Shown here piece by piece: positions 56,198-64,000 of a stretch of 64,000 bases of DNA (positions within the stretch are counted from its first letter, which is position 1; every line of letters begins with the position of its first letter). Under the pieces are notes generated by a model, which saw nothing but the letters and a program-made list of their open reading frames with translations, made no database searches and was not told where the DNA came from. The DNA lies in contig OX328126.1 in NCBI GenBank assembly GCA_946811695.1, forward strand, positions 83,728,036 through 83,792,035, written 5' to 3'. The position numbers and the translations under genes were made by a program. This DNA is from Gonocerus acuteangulatus. Taxonomy: Eukaryota; Arthropoda; Insecta; Hemiptera; Coreidae.

Positions 56198-56201
<4 letters not shown>
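55317..56201. mobile_element. Foldback element C2 with hammerhead-like arms, in (TA)n
   Basis: Arms at about 55348-55640 and 55915-56201 are inverted copies. The same left-side extension as in C1 (ttattcttatagatgaccc) is present. The left-arm ribozyme-like motif on the minus strand (55417-55463) is intact. The right-arm copy (56084-56130) has GGGGC instead of GGTGC in stem II, which loses a pair. The centre contains the C1 centre in the opposite direction plus about 140 bp more. Confidence 0.8.
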
Positions 56202-56258
<57 letters not shown>

Positions 56259-56262
56259 CATT
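56202..56262. repeat. (TA)n microsatellite
   Basis: Right flank of foldback C2. Confidence 0.95.
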
Positions 56263-56481
56263 TATTTATGTTACATGGGATTCAAAATTGCCGCAAAAAG
56301 TCCCCAGTTACCAGTTTGTTACGATAAGATATCTAAGATATCGAAAAAACACTTAAAATATATGTTACAAACTAAGACTATACAAACTTGGGAAAACCGC
56401 TGGACAAATACTAACAAAGGGACACATTTAAAACTATTCATACCACAAATTCAAACATATTTAACAAAAGAAAACTACACT

Positions 56482-57331
56482 TACACTTACATTACTTACA
56501 CTCACTAGGAAAACATTTATCATTATGGTGGCTGCCAGGACATGAAAACCTTGGACTGAGTACGACCGCTGACTTACAAGCCAAACTTGCTACACAGAAA
56601 GACACTTACCCACATTATAAACTCCACTACAAAGATTTAACTAGAATACATCGAAATACAATACGACAAAAATGGCAGCTAGACTGCAGTAATATTAAAG
56701 ACAACAAACTAAGACAAATCAAACATATACCTACTGACTGGCCAAGCGGGTACAGAAATTCCCGGAGAGAGGAAATAGTTCTTGCAAGACTGCGAATAGG
56801 CCACACACGCATTACACACGAATACTTGATGACAAATACTGAAAGACCAAAATGTCAAATCTGCAATACAGAACTAACAGTCAAACATATACTAACGGAC
56901 TGCCAGCTTACAGCGAACTTAGACATACCTCGGGACATTACTGACCTACTTACTGACAGCAGACACTATATCGACAATATTATCACATACTTGAAAAATA
57001 TTAACATATATAACAAAATATGAAAACATCCGCAACTTTTTTATTTCAAAATCCAATGAATATTACTTAGTTTCTCAATGTTTATTTTTGTGTTTTCTTT
57101 TTATTTATTTATTTTTTATTTATTTATTATTTTATTTTTTTTATTATTTTTTTCTGTAATTTTCTTTTTCTTTTTAGTTATTTGTTTTTTCCATGTTTTA
57201 CTTTTGATTCTATATTAGTGTCGTAGTATATCATCACTATGAGCAACTATTACCAGCAATCCATGCCATTCATAGACAATGTGGAGCATCGAAAAAAAAA
57301 TATAATAAAATAAATAAATAACAAAAAAAAC
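56482..57331 (+). mobile_element. I-like LINE 3' fragment nested in the R1-like LINE
   Basis: It starts within RNase H and ends in an A-rich tail with (aaat)n-like units. An imperfect 10-11 bp duplication (aaactacact / aaactatgact) brackets it. Coding detail is given in the next entry. Confidence 0.75.
56502..57023 (+). CDS. LINE RNase H end and Cys/His tail, open, 5'-truncated
   Basis: One open frame without stop from about 56502 to the stop at 57021-57023. It reads SLWWLPGHENLGLSTTADLQ (the His and last Asp of RNase H), then EEIVLARLRIGHTRITHEYL, the knuckle PKCQICNTELTVKHILTDCQ and finally YLKNINIYNKI. The same order of blocks occurs in the copies at 18155, 27441, 28945 and 59930. It is a truncated but undamaged copy. 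Confidence 0.85.
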   Translation, partial: SLGKHLSLWWLPGHENLGLSTTADLQAKLATQKDTYPHYKLHYKDLTRIHRNTIRQKWQLDCSNIKDNKLRQIKHIPTDWPSGYRNSRREEIVLARLRIGHTRITHEYLMTNTERPKCQICNTELTVKHILTDCQLTANLDIPRDITDLLTDSRHYIDNIITYLKNINIYNKI

Positions 57332-58013
57332 AAACTATGACTGATTTTTGCACAACACAAATTGTCACAGGACATGGATCAATAGACTCATACTTACACC
57401 GTTTCAAAATCACAAACAGAAACACTTGTCCATTCGACTTTCTTACGGAACAAAATTACCAACACTTAGTATACGACTGCCGACTACTAATACAGGAACG
57501 GACAAAATTAAAAATAACAATTATGAAACAAAACGGAGTCTGGCCATCACCAGAACAAACTCTGTTTATGTGCCATAATAAGGCATTAAGAGAATTTGCT
57601 GAGCAGCTTTACATGGCAATGGGAAGATTGAATACCTATTACAAATAAAATGTGATATTAAGCATTTTATGTGGTAATACTAAAATTGATTGTTTTCTAC
57701 TTTCATAATCATCAGTTGATCAATCATTTATTCTTTATTATTCATGTTTTTGTTTTACTTCATTTTATATTCTGTTCTTCTGTTAATTTTTCTCCACCTG
57801 TTGTATTTTGTATAGTTTTAATTTGTAAACTTTTAAATTTTAACTAAAACTAATAATATGTTAAAAAACAAAACAAAATATGTTAATATACAAATGCAAG
57901 TGGTATGCTGTTTATTGCATGAGACTTGCAGACAAAAAAATAAACTCCCTTCTTGCAGGGTTACTGTAAGGAGGAAACAAATAAAAAAAAAAATGGGATT
58001 CAAAATATAATAA

Positions 58014-58016
<3 letters not shown>

Positions 58017-58078
<62 letters not shown>
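58017..58078. repeat. (TA)n microsatellite
   Basis: TA run directly after the right target duplication of the R1-like LINE. Confidence 0.95.
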
Positions 58079-58083
<5 letters not shown>

Positions 58084-58175
58084 ATGTGTGTGAGTAAGGT
58101 AGGTAGAAGTAAAATTAACTCCGTTGAATACATAGTTAATTTCGCAGTGTTCCCTTCAATATTCCATGATTGATT

Positions 58176-58241
58176 AGTTAATGTGTGTTGTTAGTCTGTG
58201 CACAGAGGTTATGTGTGTTGTTAGTCTGTGCACAGAGGTTA
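58176..58241. repeat. Short direct duplication
   Basis: The phrase gtgtgttgttagtctgtgca plus cagaggtta is present twice in tandem, about 30 bp per unit. Confidence 0.85.
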
Positions 58242-58793
58242 GCTTTGCACTTCCATAATTCAGTCTCTAAAGCTCATACTGTTTACTGTCGGCGAAACTT
58301 CCCAATGTTTAGCTTAACAATTCCTATTGATGTTGGCAGCCATAACATTTCGGCAAGTCTCTCCTCCATCCAGCTAGTGTGAGTATTAATTTCTCGTGGA
58401 TATCTTTGCCCGCATATTTGTTCCATTGTGTCTTAATGCGGACGGGGTTTAGATAGCGGACTAGAAGCGTATTCGGACGGCTGTTGAAATATTCATAAAG
58501 CTGGTTTGTTCTCGCCACTCCATTTGCATCCGAAGAAATAATGCGTGTCCTTAACTAGCAGAGTAATAAATTCTACTATGATTTGGGAAGATTTATTCTT
58601 TGTCGCATTGTAGGAATTCCTGGATAGTGGAACGTTTTCAGGCTTAATGTCAAGTAATGTGACACAATGCAATAGTCAATTAAATATTGAAAAAAGAAAA
58701 ATATAACAATGTTTTGAAAATGAGGATTATTTTATATTAAATTAAAAATATGCCAGGCATTTATAGAATTAAATGCCCATTTATACTTTCTTT

Positions 58794-59105
58794 GGGGGCG
58801 AGGTTAGCTCAGTGGTAGAGCACTGGACTAATAAGCTGGAGGCCTGAGTTCAAATCCCTAGCAAGCACTAAAGATTTTTTCTTCTAGTGTAGTCTCAGCC
58901 TTTAATTAATTTAATAATGGGTACCTTGGTTGGTGCTAATGACTCTAGCAGTCGAAGCAGCCAAGGGGAAAATCAGGCGGCCGGAGCATAGTACTGACCA
59001 CACATCTCCCTAGTGTGCCGTATGGTCATGAATCAGATACCTCTATAGTATCTGCCCTTAAGGGCCCTCGTGGCCTGTTACGGGACTGATTTTTTTTTTT
59101 TAATG
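58794..59105 (+). mobile_element. SINE, second tRNA-like family, with short duplications
   Basis: Same head and body as the copy at 44648, with a 75-bp gap in the body (the cgttcatgggttg section is absent). It ends cgtggcctgttacgggactg and a T run. The 8-bp repeats ctttcttt at 58786-58793 and 59106-59113 may be its target duplication. Confidence 0.8.
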
Positions 59106-59113
59106 CTTTCTTT

Positions 59114-59720
59114 AGTGCGAGTGCAAGTAATAAGTGATTAGTGGTTCCTGTAAGTGATTAGTGCTTAGTTTTTAGTGCGAGTAGTGTCCACTCTACTGTT
59201 TAGCGTCCACTGTTTAGTACAGCAAGTATTATGGTCGAACAGCCTAAAAAACGTGTCGAGGTCCGCTTGCAGTTGCAAGAAATCCTTAAGGAAGTTTTAA
59301 ACGCGGTGGTTTCTGAATGTTTAGAACTCGTGGAATCAGAACAGTCAAGACCAAGAAGACTATGAGAACGAAAGTGGATAAGTAGAAGAGCCATTCATGA
59401 CGCGAGCTACCAACTCCTTATGGAATTGGCCTCTGAAGATACCATGGAATATTAATATGCTATCAGGATGACTCAAGAGTTATTTAATATATTACTAAAC
59501 CTCGTCGCACCCGCCATACAGAAATCAGATACATGAGACGCTATTTTATATCTGTTGGCAAGTGTAAAAGATGTCCCAGTGAGTTTATTGGAGGCAACCA
59601 AAAAGAAAAATAGAACATTCTTCTATTCACTGTTTAGTAATCATTTGCAATTAATTACTAATCACTCGAACTAAACACTTGTACTAATCACGAAACATTT
59701 TTGTGTTGACAGGTTTAGTG
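59114..59720 (+). mobile_element. PIF/Harbinger-like remnant
   Basis: The ends contain related inverted phrases (agtgcgag, gtgattagt on the left; actaatcac, ctcgaact on the right), with imperfect matching. The interior encodes a Harbinger N-terminal region. The remainder of the transposase is deleted. Confidence 0.55.
59231..59540 (+). pseudogene. Harbinger transposase N-terminus, three stops
   Basis: From ATG at 59231 the frame reads MVEQPKKRVEVRLQLQEI, then, past a stop near 59363, RKWISRRAIHDASYQLLMEL. Past another stop near 59453 it reads YAIRMTQELFNILLNLVAPA and then IQKSDT. The W-I-x-R-R, E-L-x-x-E-D and F-x-x-L-L-x-x-V-x-P-x-I-x-K-x-D-T blocks are typical of the region before the catalytic domain in PIF/Harbinger transposases. 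All blocks stay in one frame, so decay is by point mutation plus a C-terminal deletion. Confidence 0.72.
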
Positions 59721-59929
59721 ACACAAGTGCCCTCAGGTCACTCACCTAGCTTCAACCTCTGAAACTAGGTACATACAGTGTTGATGGTTGATAAAGAGAT
59801 ATTTACCATGTCTTTCACAGTCATATCTGAAAAACACCGATTTTTGAGATGTGTCACATTAGACATATTTTGATTTAACTTGGGTGTATATTTGTGTGAT
59901 TATGGGTATGTGTATATTTGTGTGAACAT

Positions 59930-60434
59930 TACAATGCTTTGGATACCGGGACATAAAGACATAGGCCTAAACACAGACGTTGACAACCACGCTAAAGAGG
60001 CTACCTTTAAAGAAAACATTGACATCAGGCAACTAACTACACAGGACTTATGTAACATAGCACATACACACATATTACAAGATTGGCTAAATCACTGGTT
60101 ACGGACAGACAACAAATTAAGAGAAATTAAAAACTCAATCAAAGTCTCGCATGATAATGATTTGTCTTTAAATAGAAGAGACCAAGTTGTCCTGACCAGG
60201 CTAAGAATTGGACACTCACTTATAACACATTCATACTTAATGGAAAGACAAGACAGACCCGTGTGCTTCCTGTGTAATGTTCCCCTGACGATAAAACACA
60301 TACTGACAGACTGCAGAAGACGAGACAATTTACTCATCCCACACGACTTACACACATTACTCGCAGAAGGAAGCCCACACATCAACACTATATTACATTA
60401 CTTAAAGAACAATAATTTATACAAAAAAATCTAG
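59930..60434 (+). CDS. LINE RNase H end and Cys/His tail, open, 5'-truncated
   Basis: The frame reads TMLWIPGHKDIGLNTDVDNH (RNase H His and Asp), then DQVVLTRLRIGHSLITHSYL, the knuckle PVCFLCNVPLTIKHILTDCR, and finishes HYLKNNNLYKKI. There is no stop inside. With the copies at 56502 and elsewhere it defines an abundant LINE family. Positions 59883-59929 upstream belong to the element but show no motif. Confidence 0.87.
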
Positions 60435-60699
60435 CCAATCTCCCTTCTTTTCTTTGTGCTTTCCATTTTAATAGTTTACTTTAATAACCTATAGATCTGA
60501 TTTAATTAAGCTAATGCGCCTTATTTTAGTTATTTTGTGTATTATATATTCATTGTAACTGCAAATGAATTGTGGTTTATATTTGTATTTGTTATCTTTA
60601 TTCAAATGAAGATGTTTGTTTTGTCGCCTATATTGCGAAAACATTAATAAATAAATATTCATATGAATCTTGTGGTATATGCATGTATGTGTGTATATC

Positions 60700-60750
60700 C
60701 TATATTTTGTGTGTATATGTATGTGTGTATTTGTATGTACGTGTATATAT

Positions 60751-60808
<58 letters not shown>

Positions 60809-60874
60809 GTACGTGTTTGTGTATACATATGTATATATATGTGTGTGTGTGAATATTTATATGTGTATAATGTT

Positions 60875-60951
<77 letters not shown>

Positions 60952-60970
60952 ATATATATGTATATATCTT
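60700..60970. repeat. (TA)n/(TG)n tracts inside the LINE 3' UTR
   Basis: TA and TG dinucleotide runs with interruptions, lying between the stop codon and the A tail of the LINE. Confidence 0.9.
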
Positions 60971-61465
60971 ATTTAAGTATAAATGTAAATTGTATCAAAG
61001 TGTAAAAAAATTGTATATATTTTATAATCTGTATTAGGGCTCATAGCCATAGTTGCGGAGCTCTTATAATGAAATAAATAAAAAAAAAAAAAAAATGATT
61101 TAACTTGTGCGATATATTTGATTAGAAAATTGGGTCACTATTAATATGGATATATATATATATAAAAATAGTTTTTAACATGTAGCTGTATATCATTATC
61201 TAAATGTTGTGAGTAAAAATAGTTTGGCTAAAATCCAAGAAAAAGGAGACAATGGAAACCCGTTTAGCGTGTAAATATGAATAGAGACATTTCATAAAAC
61301 TATTTAGCCAACTTTATGAAAACAGAGGTTAAAGAGGGACTTTTATTTATTTTGTCCTTCAGATAACCCGTCTTAACCCATTTGGTGGGAGCGCCCTATT
61401 TATAGGACAGTCACTATTCATGACCTGACAGGATTAGGAGGTGCAGGGAAATTTTCCTCTACTCT

Positions 61466-61945
61466 CAAATCATATCAGGACATGTCAGTCTAAGAGTTCC
61501 AAGTGTTTAAACCCTCACTCTTTCAGTATCCTCTGAGCTGTGAGATAATCATATCAGGACATGTAGTCTAAGAGTTCCAAGTGTTTAAACCCTCACTCTT
61601 TCAGTATCCTCTGAGCTGTGAGATAATCATATCAGGACATGTAGTCTAAGAGTTCCAAGTGTTTAAACCCTCACTCTTTCAGTATCCTCTGAGCTGTGAG
61701 ATAATCATATCAGGACATGTAGTCTAAGAGTTCCAAGTGTTTAAACCCTCACTCTTTCAGTATCCTCTGAGCTGTGAGATAATCATATCAGGACATGTAG
61801 TCTAAGAGTTCCAAGTGTTTAAACCCTCACTCTTTCAGTATCCTCTGAGCTGTGAGATAATCATATCAGGACATGTCAGTCTAAGAGTTCCAAGTGTTTA
61901 AACCCTCACTCTTTCAGTATCCTCTGAACTGTGAGATAATAAAGT
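61466..61945. repeat. 78-bp tandem repeat, six units
   Basis: The landmark catatcagga recurs at 61471, 61550, 61628, 61706, 61784 and 61862. Units are nearly identical; first and last have catgtcag against catgtag in the others. Confidence 0.95.
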
Positions 61946-62497
61946 AGTGTTTTACAACTGCTCCCTAACTCCTTATTTTCATTCTCTCTTATTCCTACTA
62001 AAAAAAATTGCAAATAACTTTTTCTTTCATTTTCTGAATTAGAACTGTTGGAAATATTATTCTAAGTAATAGTTTATTGAAAATATATTTTCATCTATTT
62101 TTTTTTTTTTTTTTGCAATTGAATCGACTGTCCTATAAATAGGACGCTGCTACTATGAGTATAGTTTTCCTAGGTGTAGAATATACTTATATGATATAAG
62201 TATCAGCTCATCAAGCTCCGAAGAAGAAAAAAGTAAAATTAATCGCCCACTAAAAAAAAATAAGGTATTCAATAAAAAAAATTAAAAGTTTTCCCCAATA
62301 CAAAACATTGGAAGGAAAATAATCTCGGAAGAAATATGATGTTATCTATAATTTTAGTGAAATAGGAGACGTGGCCAAAAGAAAAGAAAAGCCTAAAGGA
62401 CGTTCGCAGTATGATTGCGGTGACACATTTGATGCTCGGAGAAAATGCAGGTGAGAGTGTGGCAAGACCACCAGCTGCAAGAAGTTCCTGAGTCAAA

Positions 62498-62640
62498 GTG
62501 TTGGAGAGTGTGAGGCTAGACGGAAAGGACCAACTCATTCGGAAGAGAGAAAAGCAACAGAGATGTCAAGTTCCTGATTGTAAAGGAAAACCTTTGACAT
62601 TTTGCACAAAATGCAATATAACACAAAATGTTTTCCAAAA
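62498..62640 (+). pseudogene. piggyBac transposase C-terminal Cys-rich domain, decayed
   Basis: The frame reads VRLDGKDQLIRKREKQQRCQ then VPDCKGKPLTFCTKCN, the start of the cysteine-rich domain by which piggyBac transposases bind their ends. The later cysteine pairs are lost (residues read NVFQNFNHKK). No catalytic DDD domain is left upstream; 62200-62270 has a Ser/Glu-rich stretch that may be the N-terminus. Confidence 0.75.
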
Positions 62641-62962
62641 TTTCAATCATAAAAAAATGTTTACAAACCTAGAAAATATGTATTTTATTTGAATATATGT
62701 ATTATTATGTTCAGCCATTCTATTTTATGTAAAAATATGTTAAAATAAATAATATATTTATTATGTATTATATTTCAGTAATGGTACCATAACTTATCCC
62801 AAAGGGAGCAGCGTCCTATGTATAGGACAGCTAATATTTCAGTAAGTAATTGTTGGAATTGATTTAAATTTTGTGCAGATGCTATTCTAAGGTATATAAA
62901 CACCCTGTTAAAATTTGATTAAAAAATTCCAAAAAATAAAAATAGGCTCCTTAATGGGTTAA

Positions 62963-64000
62963 AAATAAAGGCAATTAAGTGGAATGCCAGTTTATTTTTC
63001 CAAAGAAAAGTCACCATCTCTCGTGGGATTCTAACTTCGTCCTTAAAATGTGCCTTACTTATAAATGGAATTTTGAGTATATATGTAATTAATAACATAA
63101 TTAACATTTTTAATTTCTTTCTATTAATACCAAATATTTGGAAGGTTTATGTACAGGTTATTATTATCCTCCAGGCCGAATCTAGGCACTATAAGTTTTC
63201 AAAATAAAACCTACCAACCCTAGAAATAGAACTCACAATTTTAGGCACGAAGGCACAACACTAACGGTCATCGTGTCTCCTAGACATTTTCAATGAGGTA
63301 TTAACTTTTATTATTCCATTTTTTAATTAGATTTATAACAGAAATTATTTATAAATATATTCATTTTTTTTCTAATTAATTTATTTTGACAGATCCACAC
63401 CTGTGACTAAAGAAATTAGTGTGTAAGTGTTAAGTCACCAGACTGTGATTGTTAACACCGTACGGTTGTAGGTTTCGTTTCCATCTGGAGGTAGTTTTAA
63501 GCAATTTAAAACAATTAATATAATATTTTGTTATGTTATTACTAGGATTAAGACAGACCAAGATACTCTGTGCTAAGCTAAACTTGAAATCAACTAAAAT
63601 TGTGATATTAACGAATGTAACAGTTAACTTTGACCTAAATGTGAGGGAAAATGAAATACCTATTTCAATGAAAATATTTTATCATATCAGAATTTTTGTA
63701 TCAAGTTATTTTGAAGAGAAATAGTAAAATGAAGATCTTGGCCTTTTAGCGTTTTTTAAATTTTAATTAAATAATTAATATTTTTGTAATCAGATATTTT
63801 TGTCTAAGGAACCTCATTGCTATCTGGCACAATTCACAGAGTGCTCTTATCAATGTCTATTTGATTTCGAAGGTCTTTGAATGCTCCACAGTTCGTCAAT
63901 ATGTGTTTAATTTAAGATACTATATTGGACAAGATGACGCAGTTTCAGTATCAATCAACTTATTGATTATATATGCTGCCATATTGGCAATTTTGCTGTT
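62963..64000. other. Unassigned AT-rich DNA
   Basis: No gene recognised. Two tRNA-like B-box phrases (about 63225, minus; 63472, plus) suggest old SINE fragments but are too weak to call. Confidence 0.4.

Larger units (their letters stand above)
56302..57648 (+). pseudogene. R1-like LINE C-terminal ORF, split by an insertion
   Basis: The first part reads LKYMLQTKTIQTWENRWTNT then NKGTHLKLFIPQIQTYL, the W-x2-RW-x4-KG pattern seen before the zinc knuckle in R1/TRAS-type elements. After the inserted LINE the same frame resumes with DFCTTQIVTGHGSIDSYLHR, CPFD (knuckle, second cysteine lost) and HLVYDCRLL, finishing with LREFAEQLYMAMGRLNTYYK. The junction ENYT|DFC stays in frame when the insert is removed. 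Confidence 0.8.
56289..57992 (+). mobile_element. R1-like LINE, 5'-truncated, with target duplications
   Basis: The 14-bp duplications atgggattcaaaat lie at 56275-56288 and 57993-58006. The insert ends with an A-rich tail (aaacaaataaaaaaaaaa). Its coding part is a C-terminal segment split by another LINE at about 56482-57331. The target is a (TA)n-rich site. Confidence 0.85.
59883..61095 (+). mobile_element. I-like LINE, 5'-truncated, with 12-bp target duplications
   Basis: Flanked by tgatttaacttg at 59871-59882 and 61096-61107, and ended by a pure A run. It carries an open C-terminal frame, then a 3' UTR that includes two (TA)n/(TG)n tracts (60700-60960), and the end phrase gaaataaataaa. 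Confidence 0.88.
61373..62962 (+). mobile_element. piggyBac-like element with TTAA ends
   Basis: Both ends read TTAACCCATT (plus at 61373-61382; minus at 62962-62953), the TTAA target plus a C-rich end typical of piggyBac. Palindromes GTCCTAT(A/T)(A/T)ATAGGAC occur near each end and internally (about 61393, 62130 and 62813), each next to a gggagc or gctgc phrase. Six tandem 78-bp units fill 61466-61940. Only the end of a transposase gene remains. Confidence 0.85.

Noticed and set aside
63170..63500. Two tRNA-like SINE heads
   Set aside because: B-box-like phrases are present, but A boxes and a repeated body are not convincing and no second copy was found in the window.

Overview
The window reads as gene-poor, AT-rich, transposon-saturated nuclear DNA of an invertebrate animal, most likely an arthropod and probably an insect. 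The basis is the set of repeat lineages: Jockey/CR1-like, I-like and R1-like non-LTR retrotransposons, Tc1, piggyBac and PIF/Harbinger remnants, Helentron-like elements with (TA)n cores, tRNA- and 5S-derived SINEs, and Penelope-type sequence. There are no operons, no bacterial-style dense coding and no complete host gene. The species cannot be named from the sequence. One short segment near 51.34-51.53 kb looks like a possible host exon; every other recognisable coding stretch belongs to a mobile element.

Layout. 0-0.8 kb: decayed retrotransposon end and a dispersed repeat. 1.0-2.4 kb: a 29-unit minisatellite with higher-order structure. 5.5-6.15 kb: a foldback retroelement. 7.29-13.92 kb: a Jockey/CR1-like LINE with 17 monomers of 133 bp upstream of its endonuclease and reverse transcriptase; a second, younger I-like LINE with an open RNase H frame sits inside its RT gene between perfect 15-bp target duplications. 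15.4-15.8 kb: another foldback. 16.1-17.7 kb: a palindromic Tc1-like element. 17.8-18.6 kb: tRNA-derived SINE and a LINE relic. 19.75-20.33 kb: a foldback of another type. 21.7-25 kb: Helentron-like elements, one carrying a 5S-derived SINE, plus a ribozyme foldback. 25.9-30 kb: minisatellite, 5S-derived SINE and LINE C-terminal relics. 30-34 kb: Helentron-like copy, foldback and MITE. 35-39.3 kb: SINE, dispersed repeats and an 81-bp satellite. 39.4-45.5 kb: repeats with NRF-1-like sites, SINEs and two full-length Helentron-like elements. 45.9-46.8 kb: PIF/Harbinger remnant. 47.3-50.3 kb: full 5S-derived SINE, a solo foldback arm and a Helentron-like copy. 51-58 kb: possible exon, two large foldbacks in (TA)n, Penelope-type ORF end and nested R1-like/I-like LINEs. 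58.8-61.1 kb: SINE, Harbinger relic and a 5'-truncated LINE. 61.37-62.96 kb: piggyBac remnant.

The most interesting system is a group of foldback elements (5.5, 15.4, 23.0, 32.2, 52.6 and 55.3 kb, plus a solo arm at 47.9 kb). Each carries, in the same place in its arms, a hammerhead-ribozyme-like core: CTGAAGA, one purine, a hairpin whose sequence covaries between families, then GAAAC and a short palindrome that ends in a GTC or GTA cleavage triplet. Three of them are bounded by 13-17 bp target site duplications, so they moved as retroelements rather than as TIR DNA transposons. A Penelope-like endonuclease C-terminus next to one copy suggests the source. The second system is a SINE made from 5S rRNA whose 3' tail is shared with the local tRNA-derived SINE, which implies one retrotransposition partner for both.
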